64,000 nucleotides of DNA, from positions 546,392 through 610,391 of the forward strand of contig JAFCMP010000546.1 of assembly GCA_017506865.1 (NCBI GenBank), written 5' to 3'. Numbering within the stretch: the stretch's first letter is position 1; the number at the start of each line of letters is the position of its first letter. The position numbers and the translations under genes were made by a program. The notes beneath the pieces were generated by a model. The model searched no databases. It worked only from the letters and a program-made list of their open reading frames with translations, and was not told where the DNA came from. The DNA is from Tribonema minus (Eukaryota > Sar > Xanthophyceae > Tribonematales > Tribonemataceae). Below are positions 54,573-63,622 of the stretch, piece after piece.

Positions 54573-57500
54573 ATGGTCAAGACTGACCATGGCTCCAAGA
54601 AGCCAACGAGTGGGTCAAGCCGCAGCGGAGGTGTTAGTGGCGGTGCTAGGCCTGCTGGCAGCACTGCTGCTAAGAGCAACAAGGGCGGTCAGCGCTCCGC
54701 TACGCGCCCCGCACCAAGCTCGGGTGACAAGCCGTCACGCCCCCCTCCCCGGCCCGCGGCAGCGTCCGCACAACCCAGCCAGGTCGGTGCTAGCGCACCC
54801 GACACGTCTGCCTCGGTACGGTCCACAGAATCAGTAGTCACTGGTGCCGCACCTCCTTTTATACGTAATTTCGCTGAGTCCAGCGACGAGCCCGGCGGTG
54901 GCGGCTCAGAAGCCGAAGCCATAGTGGCAAGGCAGTTACGTTTGAGGCAGAAAAGAGAACAGCTTGCAGCAATGGGCATTATGCTTAGCGAAGCCCAGGT
55001 AGCAGAAGGCGAAGAAGCTTTTGCACGTGCAGCTGTTGAGAAAAAACTCGCACCAACGAAAAGCCCACGCAAGACACCGCGTGCAGCTGCAACAACCGCG
55101 CCAGTTGTGCCGGTAGCCGCGCCAGCTGTGCCGGCAGCGCCCGCGAAGTCTGCGGCGCCAGCACCTGCAAAGTCCACAGTGCCAGTTGCAGCACTGGTTG
55201 CGCCCGCGGTGGCCCCACCTAAGGTCGCGCGCAGTCAGCCGGCCAAGACGTCGGTTACGCGCGGTGCACGGGTCCCAGTTGCGGCGCCTGAAGTAGCACC
55301 GGCGGCTCCGACGCCTCAGAGCTCCAAGCCATCAGCTAGGCTAGTGGCTCCCACATACTATACTGCACCAGCGAGGGCCCCTGAAGCCTCAGATAAATCG
55401 CCTGTGACGCAGCCGCGTCGGGGTGCAAGTGGTAAGGCGCGGCGTGTGCCAGTTGTGCCACGTAGCGTGCCAGTCATGCAAAGTTCGCCAGTTGTGCCAC
55501 GTAGCGCGCCCGTCATACCGCGAAAGCCAGTTGAGCAACAAGCGGCAGAGCGACGGAGGGCAGTTAGGCAACTGCTCGAGTCTTCTGAGTCATCTGGTGA
55601 TGAGGGTGGTGTGCCCTTTGATCCTGAGGGCACAGATGAGGCTTATGACCAGTGGCGTGAGGGCATCGAAGCTCGCGTCGAGGCACATAAGCGAGCTGCC
55701 AAGGCCGCCAAAACGGCTGCAACGTTCGCCGAAATTCACGAGCGTGCCCTTTACGAACGCCTTGGCGAGCTCCAGCTTCGCGTCACCAGAGCTCCCAGTG
55801 AGAGCAAGAACATGGTGAAGAACTCACTGCTGCCGATGGCGCGGACGTTCGCTGCGGAGCAGGCCGAAGAGGTGCGCAAGCATAATGTTGCACTTCTGGA
55901 AAAACGTGGTCATGACTTCAAAGCTAGCCAGTTCGGCGAGCTGCTGACCATAGGTAAACACCGTAAGCGGTCCAATAGTTGGCATCGCTTCGCCTTCGGC
56001 ACAGGCGACGGTGAGGAGGCGGAACTCTGGCGAATGCTAAGGGAGTTCGAGAACACGCCTCTGGTCACCGAGGAGGCGCGCCTAGCTGCGGACACTTACC
56101 CGCGCAGCTTGGTGACGCACCCGTTCCTCAACACTGACGGGCACTCCGACACGTCGGACGACGACGCAGCCGGCGCAGCTGCGAGTCCGCGTGAAGATGG
56201 CGCAGTGGCCGGCGTAGCCACCAGCGCTTCGGCTCTAGGTGAGAGCATTAGGACTGCGGGGGCAGTAGAACCCTCGTACTCCTCAGTTGCCATGACGGCG
56301 CGGAAACCCAAAGTTGACTTGAGGGGTTTCGGCGGCACTGGCGTCGTCATTGTAACGCAAGTAGGCAGGCTTGAAGCTTCCATTAGAGCTTTTGAGCGTA
56401 GCTGCGACACGCGTGGCGTGCCCAAGTCGGCCTACTCAGAAGCGCTGTTGCAGAGTCTGACCAAGAGTCAGTACGCTGATCTGACCAGCGCAGTCACCAA
56501 TGAGCGCACGGGAATGCTAGAAACTCGTGCGTTTAGTGATTTGTCTTATGAGCAGATGGTGCAATGCCTTACGGCAGCGTACGATAGCACATCTGCCAGG
56601 CAAATAGCACTTCAAAAGTATCATGAACTCACGCGTACCTCCGGTACCAGCCCCGAAGTGTGGGGCAGGGAGGTAGTTGCAGCCGCGCACGACGCCGGCT
56701 GCGCGGACAACCAGCAAATTGTTCGTATGAAGTTCGTTCATGAACTGCCATTATGCTGCCGTCAAGAAGTAAACGGCATGTATGAGACCTGGGATCTAAA
56801 GAACACCGCTTTTCCCAAGGTCGTGGCAACTGCCCAGCAAAAGTGGCAGGCAGCGCCTATTGACGAGCGCGAGACTCGAAATGTTGTGTCTGCAATGGCC
56901 GCGGCACACATCTCAACCCCCCCCTACTCTGACACAGGCAAGCGCCCTGCCAAGGATGGGTGGAGCGTGGTCAGTAACGACCATCGCTATAAAAAGAAGA
57001 ATAAGCTTTCGGCTGTTCGCGCTGTGTTGGCGGGGCTGAGCGCTAACGAGCGTCGCCAGCTTGGAGTCAGCGACCGCGCGCCGCAGGGCAAGGCTAGCTC
57101 CGCAGGCGATAACGGCGGCGGCGGAGCCAAGCCCCAGAGCAACTTCAAGTGTCTTGGCTGCAGAGTGAACCAGGGAGACTGGGACACACTTATGCGGCAC
57201 AAGACTACCTGCCCTCAGTGCATTGCGCACCGAAAGAGGATGGCAGAAAAGCACCGCCAAGGTGAATCACACTTGCAGTTGTCTGCTGCCTTGGTAGGAA
57301 GTGACTTGCCTGCTGCAAGTTCAGCATCAGCAATCAGTGAATTGCCTGGTGTAGTTAGAGCAGATGCATGTTCGGCACAGGTAGCTGAGCATGCCACTGA
57401 CGCTGTTTACGATGTCTCTTTGTGCGCACAGATGGCGGCAATTGAGGGTGGGCCAGAGCCACCACCCAGAGTTATCAAACACGCGTCTATCTGCTGTGGG

Positions 57501-60500
57501 GCGCTAGGAGGCGCCATAGCTGGGGGTAAGTTGACCTCTAGAGCAGGTTTTGTAACACGCACAGTGCTTGCAGTTGACAAGAATGTCAAGGCAATTGAGG
57601 CTCTGCATGAAGTTCATCCAGAAGTGCCCACAATGACTGCATGCATGACTGATGCGAAGGTTGTTGCACGTCTTCTTGACGAGAAACCTGACATCACCAC
57701 CATCTCCCCGCCCTGCACAGATTTTTCGGCAGAGGGCAAGAAGGTCGAGGGCGAAGCTGCCGAGTGCACGGTCCATGCCGCACGGCTCATCGTGCGGGCC
57801 AAGCTTCGGGTGGTGTTGTATGAGAATGTGCCAGGAGTGCTAGTGTCACGCGCGTTTGCACGCGCAGTACGCATTCTCAAGTCGGCGGGTTACATGCTGT
57901 ACATTGCCAAGTTAAAGGCTTCTGAGTTTGAAGTACCTTGCAGGAGGCAGAGGGTGTACATTGTCATAGTACCAGCAGGGGTGGACTCACGTGAGGCGCT
58001 CCAGAGGTTCGGTGCGGTAATGAATACCAAGCGTTTACACAGCAGACCCACATCTGTTCGCTCTCGCTTGCGCTGCCCCGAACGCACATTCTTCTTGCAA
58101 CCACGCAGTGCTCAGCACCCTGGTGTTTTGGATGCTGATGGCTTGTTGCCTAGCCCAGTGCGCAGACTGCCTGGTAGGCCCACTGCGAGTTATGTTGCAC
58201 ATGCAAAGGACGCTGGCCCAGTGGCATCTGCCCGCTTGCTGTCGCTTGCGGAAATGGCGGTGCTCATGACGTATTATCATGAATTACCAGCGAGTGCATG
58301 CAGTAGTGATGTACGGCGTTACATTGCAGACTTGTTCATCCCAGAGATGGCATTTCACTTGTTCGTGGCAATTGAGGCCTCAGGCCTGTGCACACTGCCA
58401 GAACAACAGGTACGTTTGCCGCGTAGGTCAGACTCTACGTTGAGGCATTCAGTTGACTGCCCGCCCCCATCTTGGTTGGCTGGTCAGAGTGGTTCGCTGG
58501 TGCAGGCCGCTACCGCGGTACACGCAGCGCCCACGTCAAGTGCACACTGCTCAGCAGCAGTGGCGCGTAGCATACATGCAAAGGCGCATGATGCAGGGTA
58601 TGCAGAGGTACCCATAATTCCGATGCGCAGTGCATGGGAAGAGCCAGAGGTAGACTTGGCTGTGGTGCAGCCCGGCATGGCTGACATCGTGGAAGTCGAT
58701 GACTCTGACTCAGGGTCTGACTCTGAGTGGGACTCACAGTCAGTTATGAGCGTTTGCAGTAGCGCAGACGACATGGACATTGACACAGAAATCAGTGCTC
58801 CACCCATTGCGGCCGCAGCGGCACGCAAGAAGCTCGGCGGCGGTACAGACCCGCGCCTTGCCCCAGGTGAGTTGAAGGCAGCGCTCAGGCGCGCTGGCCT
58901 TGATGCTCAGTCTCTAGGCATATTAGACCATGTGCCAGGTGTCAGCAAGTTAGACACAGCCCCACCAGTGAGTGTGGCAGAGACAATTAAGAATCTCACA
59001 GAAGAGATCACAAAACAGAGGGAACCAGTCAAGTTACCTCATGTAGGCCTTGCAGTAGGGTCCCCTGAGCCTAGCTCGGTAGAGCGCTCCAAGTCGGAGG
59101 CTCCAGTGGAGTACATACGCCCAGTAGCCGGTGTTGTACCTCCAGGGCAGATGTTTGTGTCCGCGTCGTTACGCGTACAAAGCAACTCTCAGACGCCCAA
59201 AGAACTCTATGTGCGCGCCATGGTAGACTGCGGTGCAACCGTAACCGTCATGGGCAAGCGCATTGCAGACAAGCTCCCCAACAGCTATGTATGTACACCT
59301 CAGCAAGGTGACTACACTGAGATCCTCTTGGCAGACGGCAAGACGTCGCTGCAGATCAGTGGTGTGGTCAATGCATGGCTGCGGTTTAAGAACAAGATGT
59401 TCTTGCACAAGTTCTATGTGGTAAACGCACCCATGGACTTACTCTTAGGTACGGATTTCTTTGCCCCGCATGGCTCAGTCGTCTCGTATCACGGCGGTAG
59501 CCCAGCCTTCTTCCCAGGGGGACTAAAAGGTGTGGCCATACGCCCCATGCACGACAAGAATCGCGCAGACAACGCGAACGCGCATGCGGCAGCACTAGCC
59601 AGTTGCAAGGGCAATGGCAGCGCTGAGAGCACTGAGGCACCAGACAAGCCTCAGCAGTGCTCAGCTAGGATGGCATATAACACTGTACTGGCACCATCGT
59701 CGGAGACGATTGTGGAACTCACGCTGCTACCAAAGCCAAAGCGCGTGCAGCCCTATGAGGCATTGCTCATGCCACAAGAAACAGTAACTACAGAAATGAT
59801 GAGAGGCAAAGGTGTTAAGGCAAATATCACCGCTCTCACTGTAAATGCCAGCGGCACGATATACGCTACATTGAGCAACACTTCAATGTACCCGATTTAC
59901 GTGCGCCGCAACACGTATTGGGGAAAAGTGACTCCAATTAAGGCTGATGATCTGCTAGAAGTGCAGACAGCTACTCAGCAGGCTCTAGAAGCCAAACTGC
60001 TAGTAATAGCGGCCAAAAGGCACTCTGAAAATGCTAAGTTAGAGGCAGAATTAGCTGCTAGCATAGGCAAGACTGCCAAAGAGGTTGCACAAGAAGTGCA
60101 ACGGCTGGCAGACCTTAGCCAGCGCCACAATGACCAGCTAGAAAACTGCACGGATGCAGAGCTGGAGGAAATCCTTGTGAAAGATGGCAGGCTTGCGCCT
60201 CATTTGCAAGGAAGGGGGAAAGATGGGGTACTTTCAAAAACAAAAGCACTTGACATGCTAAAAAAGCACAGGAATGTCTTTGCTAAGGACCCTAAAAACC
60301 CTCGAGTCACTCAGCATTTTGAGATTGATGTTGACACTCAGACGGCCGAGCCGGTGGCGGACAAGGCACGCCATTGGGCTTTCAAAGAAGCCGAGTACAT
60401 CATGAAACAGATTCAGATGATGGCAAAGCGCCAACAGATTGAGCCATCAGCTAGTGCGTGGGCAAGCAACCCAGTACTAGTGGTTCAAGGCGACAAGATC

Positions 60501-61835
60501 CGCTTCTGCATAGACTTCAGGAAGTTGAATGCGGTCACGAAGCGTGATAGTCATGGCTTAGGCAACATGGATGACATGATGCGGGCTGTGCAAGGTGCGA
60601 GGATCTTATCTTCGTTAGATCTGGCAGCGGGTTACCATCAGATCCCGCTGGCCAAGACGGCTAAGGCCAAGACGGCCTTCAGAGCCCCAGACGGCTCGTT
60701 GTGGCACTACAAGGTGGCGCCATTCGGGCTAGTGAACTTGCCAGCGCAGTTCACGAGATTGATGCACCAAGTGCTGGGAGATGCCTTAGGCTCCCACGCG
60801 CTAGTGTACATAGATGACGTGTTGGTGTATGGCACGGACATCGAGGAGCACATCGAGCAGTTAGATGATGTTCTTGGCCGCATAGGCGCGGCGGGCATGA
60901 GTGTATCTCGCCCAAAGTGTCAGCTGTTTCAAGCTGAAGTCAAGTTCCTAGGCCATATAGTTGGCGCCGCTGGAACAAGACCAGACCCTGACAAGGTCAA
61001 GGCCATGCTTGACATGAGCCCCCCACTGAAAGGCGGGGTACCAGACAAGCAGTTGGTACAAGTGGTTATGGGAGTGTTTAACTATTACAGGCGATATGTA
61101 CCCAACTTTGGGGCGATATCAGAGCCTATAGTAGCCCTGACCAAGAACAAAGCAGTCATGGTTTGGGGGTCTGCGCAAGAGCGGGCTTTCAAGCGGCTGA
61201 AGAGTGCCATGTGCGACAGTCGCATAGTGATGCACCCAGATTTCAGTTTGCCTTTCGTATTGTACACCGACGCCTCCAAGACGGCGACGGCAGGTGTGCT
61301 TACACAGTTCAGACCTGTGAGTGAGGTCGAAAGGGCAACAGCGGGACAGCCATATGCTCACACGGGCAGGCGCCGCATAGCTGAAGGCGAGGAGGTCAGA
61401 GAAGTAGTCGTTGGCTACTTCAGCAAGCTGAACTCTGAACCCGACGCGAAGTTAGGAGCGACGGCAGTAGAGTGTCTGGCAGTAGTGCTGGCGCTCAACC
61501 ACTTCAGGCCTTACATTTGGGGTAACCCCGTTACAGTGGTCACAGATGCCGCTGCGCTCAGGTGGCTGTTGACGTTACAAGACTACAACGGCAAGCTACT
61601 AAGATGGGCCATGCGCATACAGGAGTATGACGTTACCATTCAGCACAGGCCTGGCAAAAGGAATGCCAATGCTGATGCCCCATCCAGGCTGCCACAGCAG
61701 GCAGAGTTAGATGCTGAGCGCTCTACGGAGCCAGCAGACGAACAGTGGCCAGACGCAGTCCCGAGCATGGACGCACCGCCGTCAGGTGTGCGCTTTGCGG
61801 ACGAGGCCACGAGAACGCACAAGTGGCCGACGTGA
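54573..61835 (+). CDS. Gag-methyltransferase-protease-RT-RNase H polyprotein
   Basis: 2,420 codons. Residues 1-350 are low-complexity Ala/Pro/Ser with AVPAAPAK-like and VVPRS repeats. About 370-430 is a charged helix. About 585-770 looks like a Gag capsid region. C860, C863, H876, C880 and C883 form a zinc-binding-type motif. About 967-1280 is a C5 methyltransferase: motif I SICCGALGG (972-980), catalytic PPC with Cys1048, ENV (1084-1086) and RRQR (1124-1127). Protease has DCGAT with Asp1552 and LLLGTDFF. RT has YIDD (2079-2082) and SLDLAAGYHQIP. RNase H begins near YTDAS (Asp2233) and continues through VVTDAAALRWLL to RPGKRNANADAPSR. The methyltransferase would be made as part of the polyprotein and could be released by the protease. 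The ATG at 54573 is the first in frame after a non-coding leader. Confidence 0.93.
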   Translation: MVKTDHGSKKPTSGSSRSGGVSGGARPAGSTAAKSNKGGQRSATRPAPSSGDKPSRPPPRPAAASAQPSQVGASAPDTSASVRSTESVVTGAAPPFIRNFAESSDEPGGGGSEAEAIVARQLRLRQKREQLAAMGIMLSEAQVAEGEEAFARAAVEKKLAPTKSPRKTPRAAATTAPVVPVAAPAVPAAPAKSAAPAPAKSTVPVAALVAPAVAPPKVARSQPAKTSVTRGARVPVAAPEVAPAAPTPQSSKPSARLVAPTYYTAPARAPEASDKSPVTQPRRGASGKARRVPVVPRSVPVMQSSPVVPRSAPVIPRKPVEQQAAERRRAVRQLLESSESSGDEGGVPFDPEGTDEAYDQWREGIEARVEAHKRAAKAAKTAATFAEIHERALYERLGELQLRVTRAPSESKNMVKNSLLPMARTFAAEQAEEVRKHNVALLEKRGHDFKASQFGELLTIGKHRKRSNSWHRFAFGTGDGEEAELWRMLREFENTPLVTEEARLAADTYPRSLVTHPFLNTDGHSDTSDDDAAGAAASPREDGAVAGVATSASALGESIRTAGAVEPSYSSVAMTARKPKVDLRGFGGTGVVIVTQVGRLEASIRAFERSCDTRGVPKSAYSEALLQSLTKSQYADLTSAVTNERTGMLETRAFSDLSYEQMVQCLTAAYDSTSARQIALQKYHELTRTSGTSPEVWGREVVAAAHDAGCADNQQIVRMKFVHELPLCCRQEVNGMYETWDLKNTAFPKVVATAQQKWQAAPIDERETRNVVSAMAAAHISTPPYSDTGKRPAKDGWSVVSNDHRYKKKNKLSAVRAVLAGLSANERRQLGVSDRAPQGKASSAGDNGGGGAKPQSNFKCLGCRVNQGDWDTLMRHKTTCPQCIAHRKRMAEKHRQGESHLQLSAALVGSDLPAASSASAISELPGVVRADACSAQVAEHATDAVYDVSLCAQMAAIEGGPEPPPRVIKHASICCGALGGAIAGGKLTSRAGFVTRTVLAVDKNVKAIEALHEVHPEVPTMTACMTDAKVVARLLDEKPDITTISPPCTDFSAEGKKVEGEAAECTVHAARLIVRAKLRVVLYENVPGVLVSRAFARAVRILKSAGYMLYIAKLKASEFEVPCRRQRVYIVIVPAGVDSREALQRFGAVMNTKRLHSRPTSVRSRLRCPERTFFLQPRSAQHPGVLDADGLLPSPVRRLPGRPTASYVAHAKDAGPVASARLLSLAEMAVLMTYYHELPASACSSDVRRYIADLFIPEMAFHLFVAIEASGLCTLPEQQVRLPRRSDSTLRHSVDCPPPSWLAGQSGSLVQAATAVHAAPTSSAHCSAAVARSIHAKAHDAGYAEVPIIPMRSAWEEPEVDLAVVQPGMADIVEVDDSDSGSDSEWDSQSVMSVCSSADDMDIDTEISAPPIAAAAARKKLGGGTDPRLAPGELKAALRRAGLDAQSLGILDHVPGVSKLDTAPPVSVAETIKNLTEEITKQREPVKLPHVGLAVGSPEPSSVERSKSEAPVEYIRPVAGVVPPGQMFVSASLRVQSNSQTPKELYVRAMVDCGATVTVMGKRIADKLPNSYVCTPQQGDYTEILLADGKTSLQISGVVNAWLRFKNKMFLHKFYVVNAPMDLLLGTDFFAPHGSVVSYHGGSPAFFPGGLKGVAIRPMHDKNRADNANAHAAALASCKGNGSAESTEAPDKPQQCSARMAYNTVLAPSSETIVELTLLPKPKRVQPYEALLMPQETVTTEMMRGKGVKANITALTVNASGTIYATLSNTSMYPIYVRRNTYWGKVTPIKADDLLEVQTATQQALEAKLLVIAAKRHSENAKLEAELAASIGKTAKEVAQEVQRLADLSQRHNDQLENCTDAELEEILVKDGRLAPHLQGRGKDGVLSKTKALDMLKKHRNVFAKDPKNPRVTQHFEIDVDTQTAEPVADKARHWAFKEAEYIMKQIQMMAKRQQIEPSASAWASNPVLVVQGDKIRFCIDFRKLNAVTKRDSHGLGNMDDMMRAVQGARILSSLDLAAGYHQIPLAKTAKAKTAFRAPDGSLWHYKVAPFGLVNLPAQFTRLMHQVLGDALGSHALVYIDDVLVYGTDIEEHIEQLDDVLGRIGAAGMSVSRPKCQLFQAEVKFLGHIVGAAGTRPDPDKVKAMLDMSPPLKGGVPDKQLVQVVMGVFNYYRRYVPNFGAISEPIVALTKNKAVMVWGSAQERAFKRLKSAMCDSRIVMHPDFSLPFVLYTDASKTATAGVLTQFRPVSEVERATAGQPYAHTGRRRIAEGEEVREVVVGYFSKLNSEPDAKLGATAVECLAVVLALNHFRPYIWGNPVTVVTDAAALRWLLTLQDYNGKLLRWAMRIQEYDVTIQHRPGKRNANADAPSRLPQQAELDAERSTEPADEQWPDAVPSMDAPPSGVRFADEATRTHKWPT
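57470..58412 (+). other. Cytosine-5 DNA methyltransferase domain
   Basis: All main motifs are in order: cofactor-binding motif I (ICCGALGGAIAGG), motif IV with SPPCTDFSAEGK (the Cys that attacks cytosine is residue 1048), motif VI ENVPGV and motif VIII RRQRVYIV. A target-recognition-like region follows, and then a motif IX/X-like segment (RLLSLAEMAVLM, RYIADLFIPEMAFHLFVAIE). Motif X is degenerate compared with the usual G-N-A-V. The spacing resembles short, single-domain enzymes of about 310 residues with no regulatory domains. It appears catalytically competent by motif; its target site is unknown. Confidence 0.9.
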
Positions 61836-63622
61836 ACAGCTGTCGTGGGTACACGGCGGACGCACGTTACGGGCCAGCGTTCAAGTTCAACGAGGCCGTC
61901 GCCATATCAGGCGCGGTGGCCGCTAGGTTAGCCGCTCTGACAGCTGTGGAGCTAGCACAGTTGTTGGACAGAAGGCTAGATGACTCCACGGTGGAGGAAG
62001 CTGAGGTTGATGAAGTTGAGATCAACACAGCGTATGCAGAGCCAGTCAATAAGTACACCGGCTCGTGGGAGCATTCCCAAGCGCAGCGACTCTTAAGGCA
62101 GATCGCATGCGACAGGCGACGCAGCATCAGCTCAAAGAGGGCCAAGTGCAGCGTCACCACGGCTCAGCCGGCGGCAGACTCATTGGAAGAAGGAGAGATT
62201 CCAGAGGTAGAAGCTGCTGCTGATGCAGATGAGGCAGACGAGCCACCGGATGGCGAAGCTGTTTTAGGCAAGCGCAAGAAGACGCTGCCAAGGCCAGAAG
62301 TAGTGCAGTTGCTGAAACGGGTGGCCGAGGGAGACTCGCCTGCCACGCCAGCAATGCTCAGCAGAGCCGCATTTCTTGAAGTTCAGAAAGCGGACGGTTT
62401 CTGTCAAGCAGTGAGCAAGATGCTCATTGAGGGTGACATACCCGAAGGCGCGGAGCTAGCCGCTCACGTCTTAGCACAGAGAGAGCAGTATACCATCGAG
62501 GAAGATGGCCTCTTAGTGCACAGTTCAACGAGCCACCCCAAGAGAGGTATGGTGTTGTTGCAGTGGGTCGTGCCAGTGGTGCTACGAACCCTAGTCATGC
62601 GTCTAGGGCATGATGACGCAAGCGCTATGCATTGCGGCATAGGCGCTACGCACACGCGTATATTCGAGAGGTATTTCTGGCCTGGTATGGGCGCGGACAT
62701 ACGAACGTACGTGCAGAGCTGCATGACATGCCTCGAGCGCAAACGCGCCAGCTCCACTCAGTACAGACAGTGGTTAGCTGAGCCCGTGCGTATGTGGCAG
62801 CGGCTCAACATAGATATCACAGAGCCTGGTATACAGTCCACGGCAGGGCACAGATATGTCCTGACCATAGTGGAAGCAAGGTCCGGCTTCGTGTGGCTCT
62901 CGGCCATGCACGGCCAGGGAACGCGCGATGTTACCCCGCACCTCATGACAGTGTTCCTTGAGATTGGCGCGCTAGTGGAGGAGCTGTGCTCTGACAAGGG
63001 CAAGGTCTTCCTAGGCAATGTGGTCACAGACCTTTGCAAAGCGTTCAAAGTGAAACGCATAGAAACCAGTGCCTACCACCCCCAGACCAATGGTGTGGCG
63101 GAGCACGCAAATGGTCGTGCCAAGAAGGCACTAGCATCCTGGGTCAGCGCTCAACAGACCAACTGGCACGAGGGCTTAGAGCTTGTGCAGTTCGTGCTGA
63201 GGACAACGCCCAGAGGTGAAACAGGTTTAACACCCTTTTTCTGTGTGTACGGTCGGGAAGCTTCACTGCCACATGATGCATTTATGCACGAGGATGGCAG
63301 CAGGAAGTTGGACCTACACGAAGAGATTGAGCACAAGTTAGATATGCTTGAGCTTGCAGACAAAGTGGTGTCAAAGGCGCTGCAAGTGCGCGCCCAGAAG
63401 ATCACCAAGCGCAATGAAGCTATTAAGCGCGCGGTGAAGTTCGCCGTCGGTGACTATGTCATGATACGGCTACCCAGGCAAAGAGACAGGTCGGCTGCTC
63501 TTGATGCCAGGTATGTGGGGCCTTGGCAGATCGAGGCTCGCACAGGCGAATCAGGCCTCTCATTCATCTGCAGGATGATGGCAGAAGAGTTAGACACACC
63601 ACAGCTCATGTTGAGAACATGA
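61745..63622 (+). CDS. Retroelement integrase ORF, -1 frame relative to the polyprotein
   Basis: Overlaps the polyprotein ORF by about 90 bases in the -1 frame. The ATG at 61745 may not be used if the product is made by frameshifting. An acidic linker with EEGEIPEVEAAADADEADE comes first. Then a zinc-binding region (H289, H296, and the CMTC pair), then the catalytic core with Asp357, Asp417 and Glu453; the last two are exactly 35 residues apart (D-x35-E). HPQTNGVAEHANG surrounds the Glu. A GPY/F-type segment (ARYVGPWQIEAR) follows near the C terminus. The stop at 63620-63622 appears premature because related coding sequence continues in other frames. A Cys-rich start (CALCGRGHE) might be a degraded zinc finger. 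Confidence 0.9.
   Translation: MARRSPEHGRTAVRCALCGRGHENAQVADVNSCRGYTADARYGPAFKFNEAVAISGAVAARLAALTAVELAQLLDRRLDDSTVEEAEVDEVEINTAYAEPVNKYTGSWEHSQAQRLLRQIACDRRRSISSKRAKCSVTTAQPAADSLEEGEIPEVEAAADADEADEPPDGEAVLGKRKKTLPRPEVVQLLKRVAEGDSPATPAMLSRAAFLEVQKADGFCQAVSKMLIEGDIPEGAELAAHVLAQREQYTIEEDGLLVHSSTSHPKRGMVLLQWVVPVVLRTLVMRLGHDDASAMHCGIGATHTRIFERYFWPGMGADIRTYVQSCMTCLERKRASSTQYRQWLAEPVRMWQRLNIDITEPGIQSTAGHRYVLTIVEARSGFVWLSAMHGQGTRDVTPHLMTVFLEIGALVEELCSDKGKVFLGNVVTDLCKAFKVKRIETSAYHPQTNGVAEHANGRAKKALASWVSAQQTNWHEGLELVQFVLRTTPRGETGLTPFFCVYGREASLPHDAFMHEDGSRKLDLHEEIEHKLDMLELADKVVSKALQVRAQKITKRNEAIKRAVKFAVGDYVMIRLPRQRDRSAALDARYVGPWQIEARTGESGLSFICRMMAEELDTPQLMLRT

Noticed and set aside
54553..54837. Short ORF starting just before the polyprotein
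   Set aside because: It overlaps Gag in another frame and has no recognisable content; the long frame is clearly the coding one.
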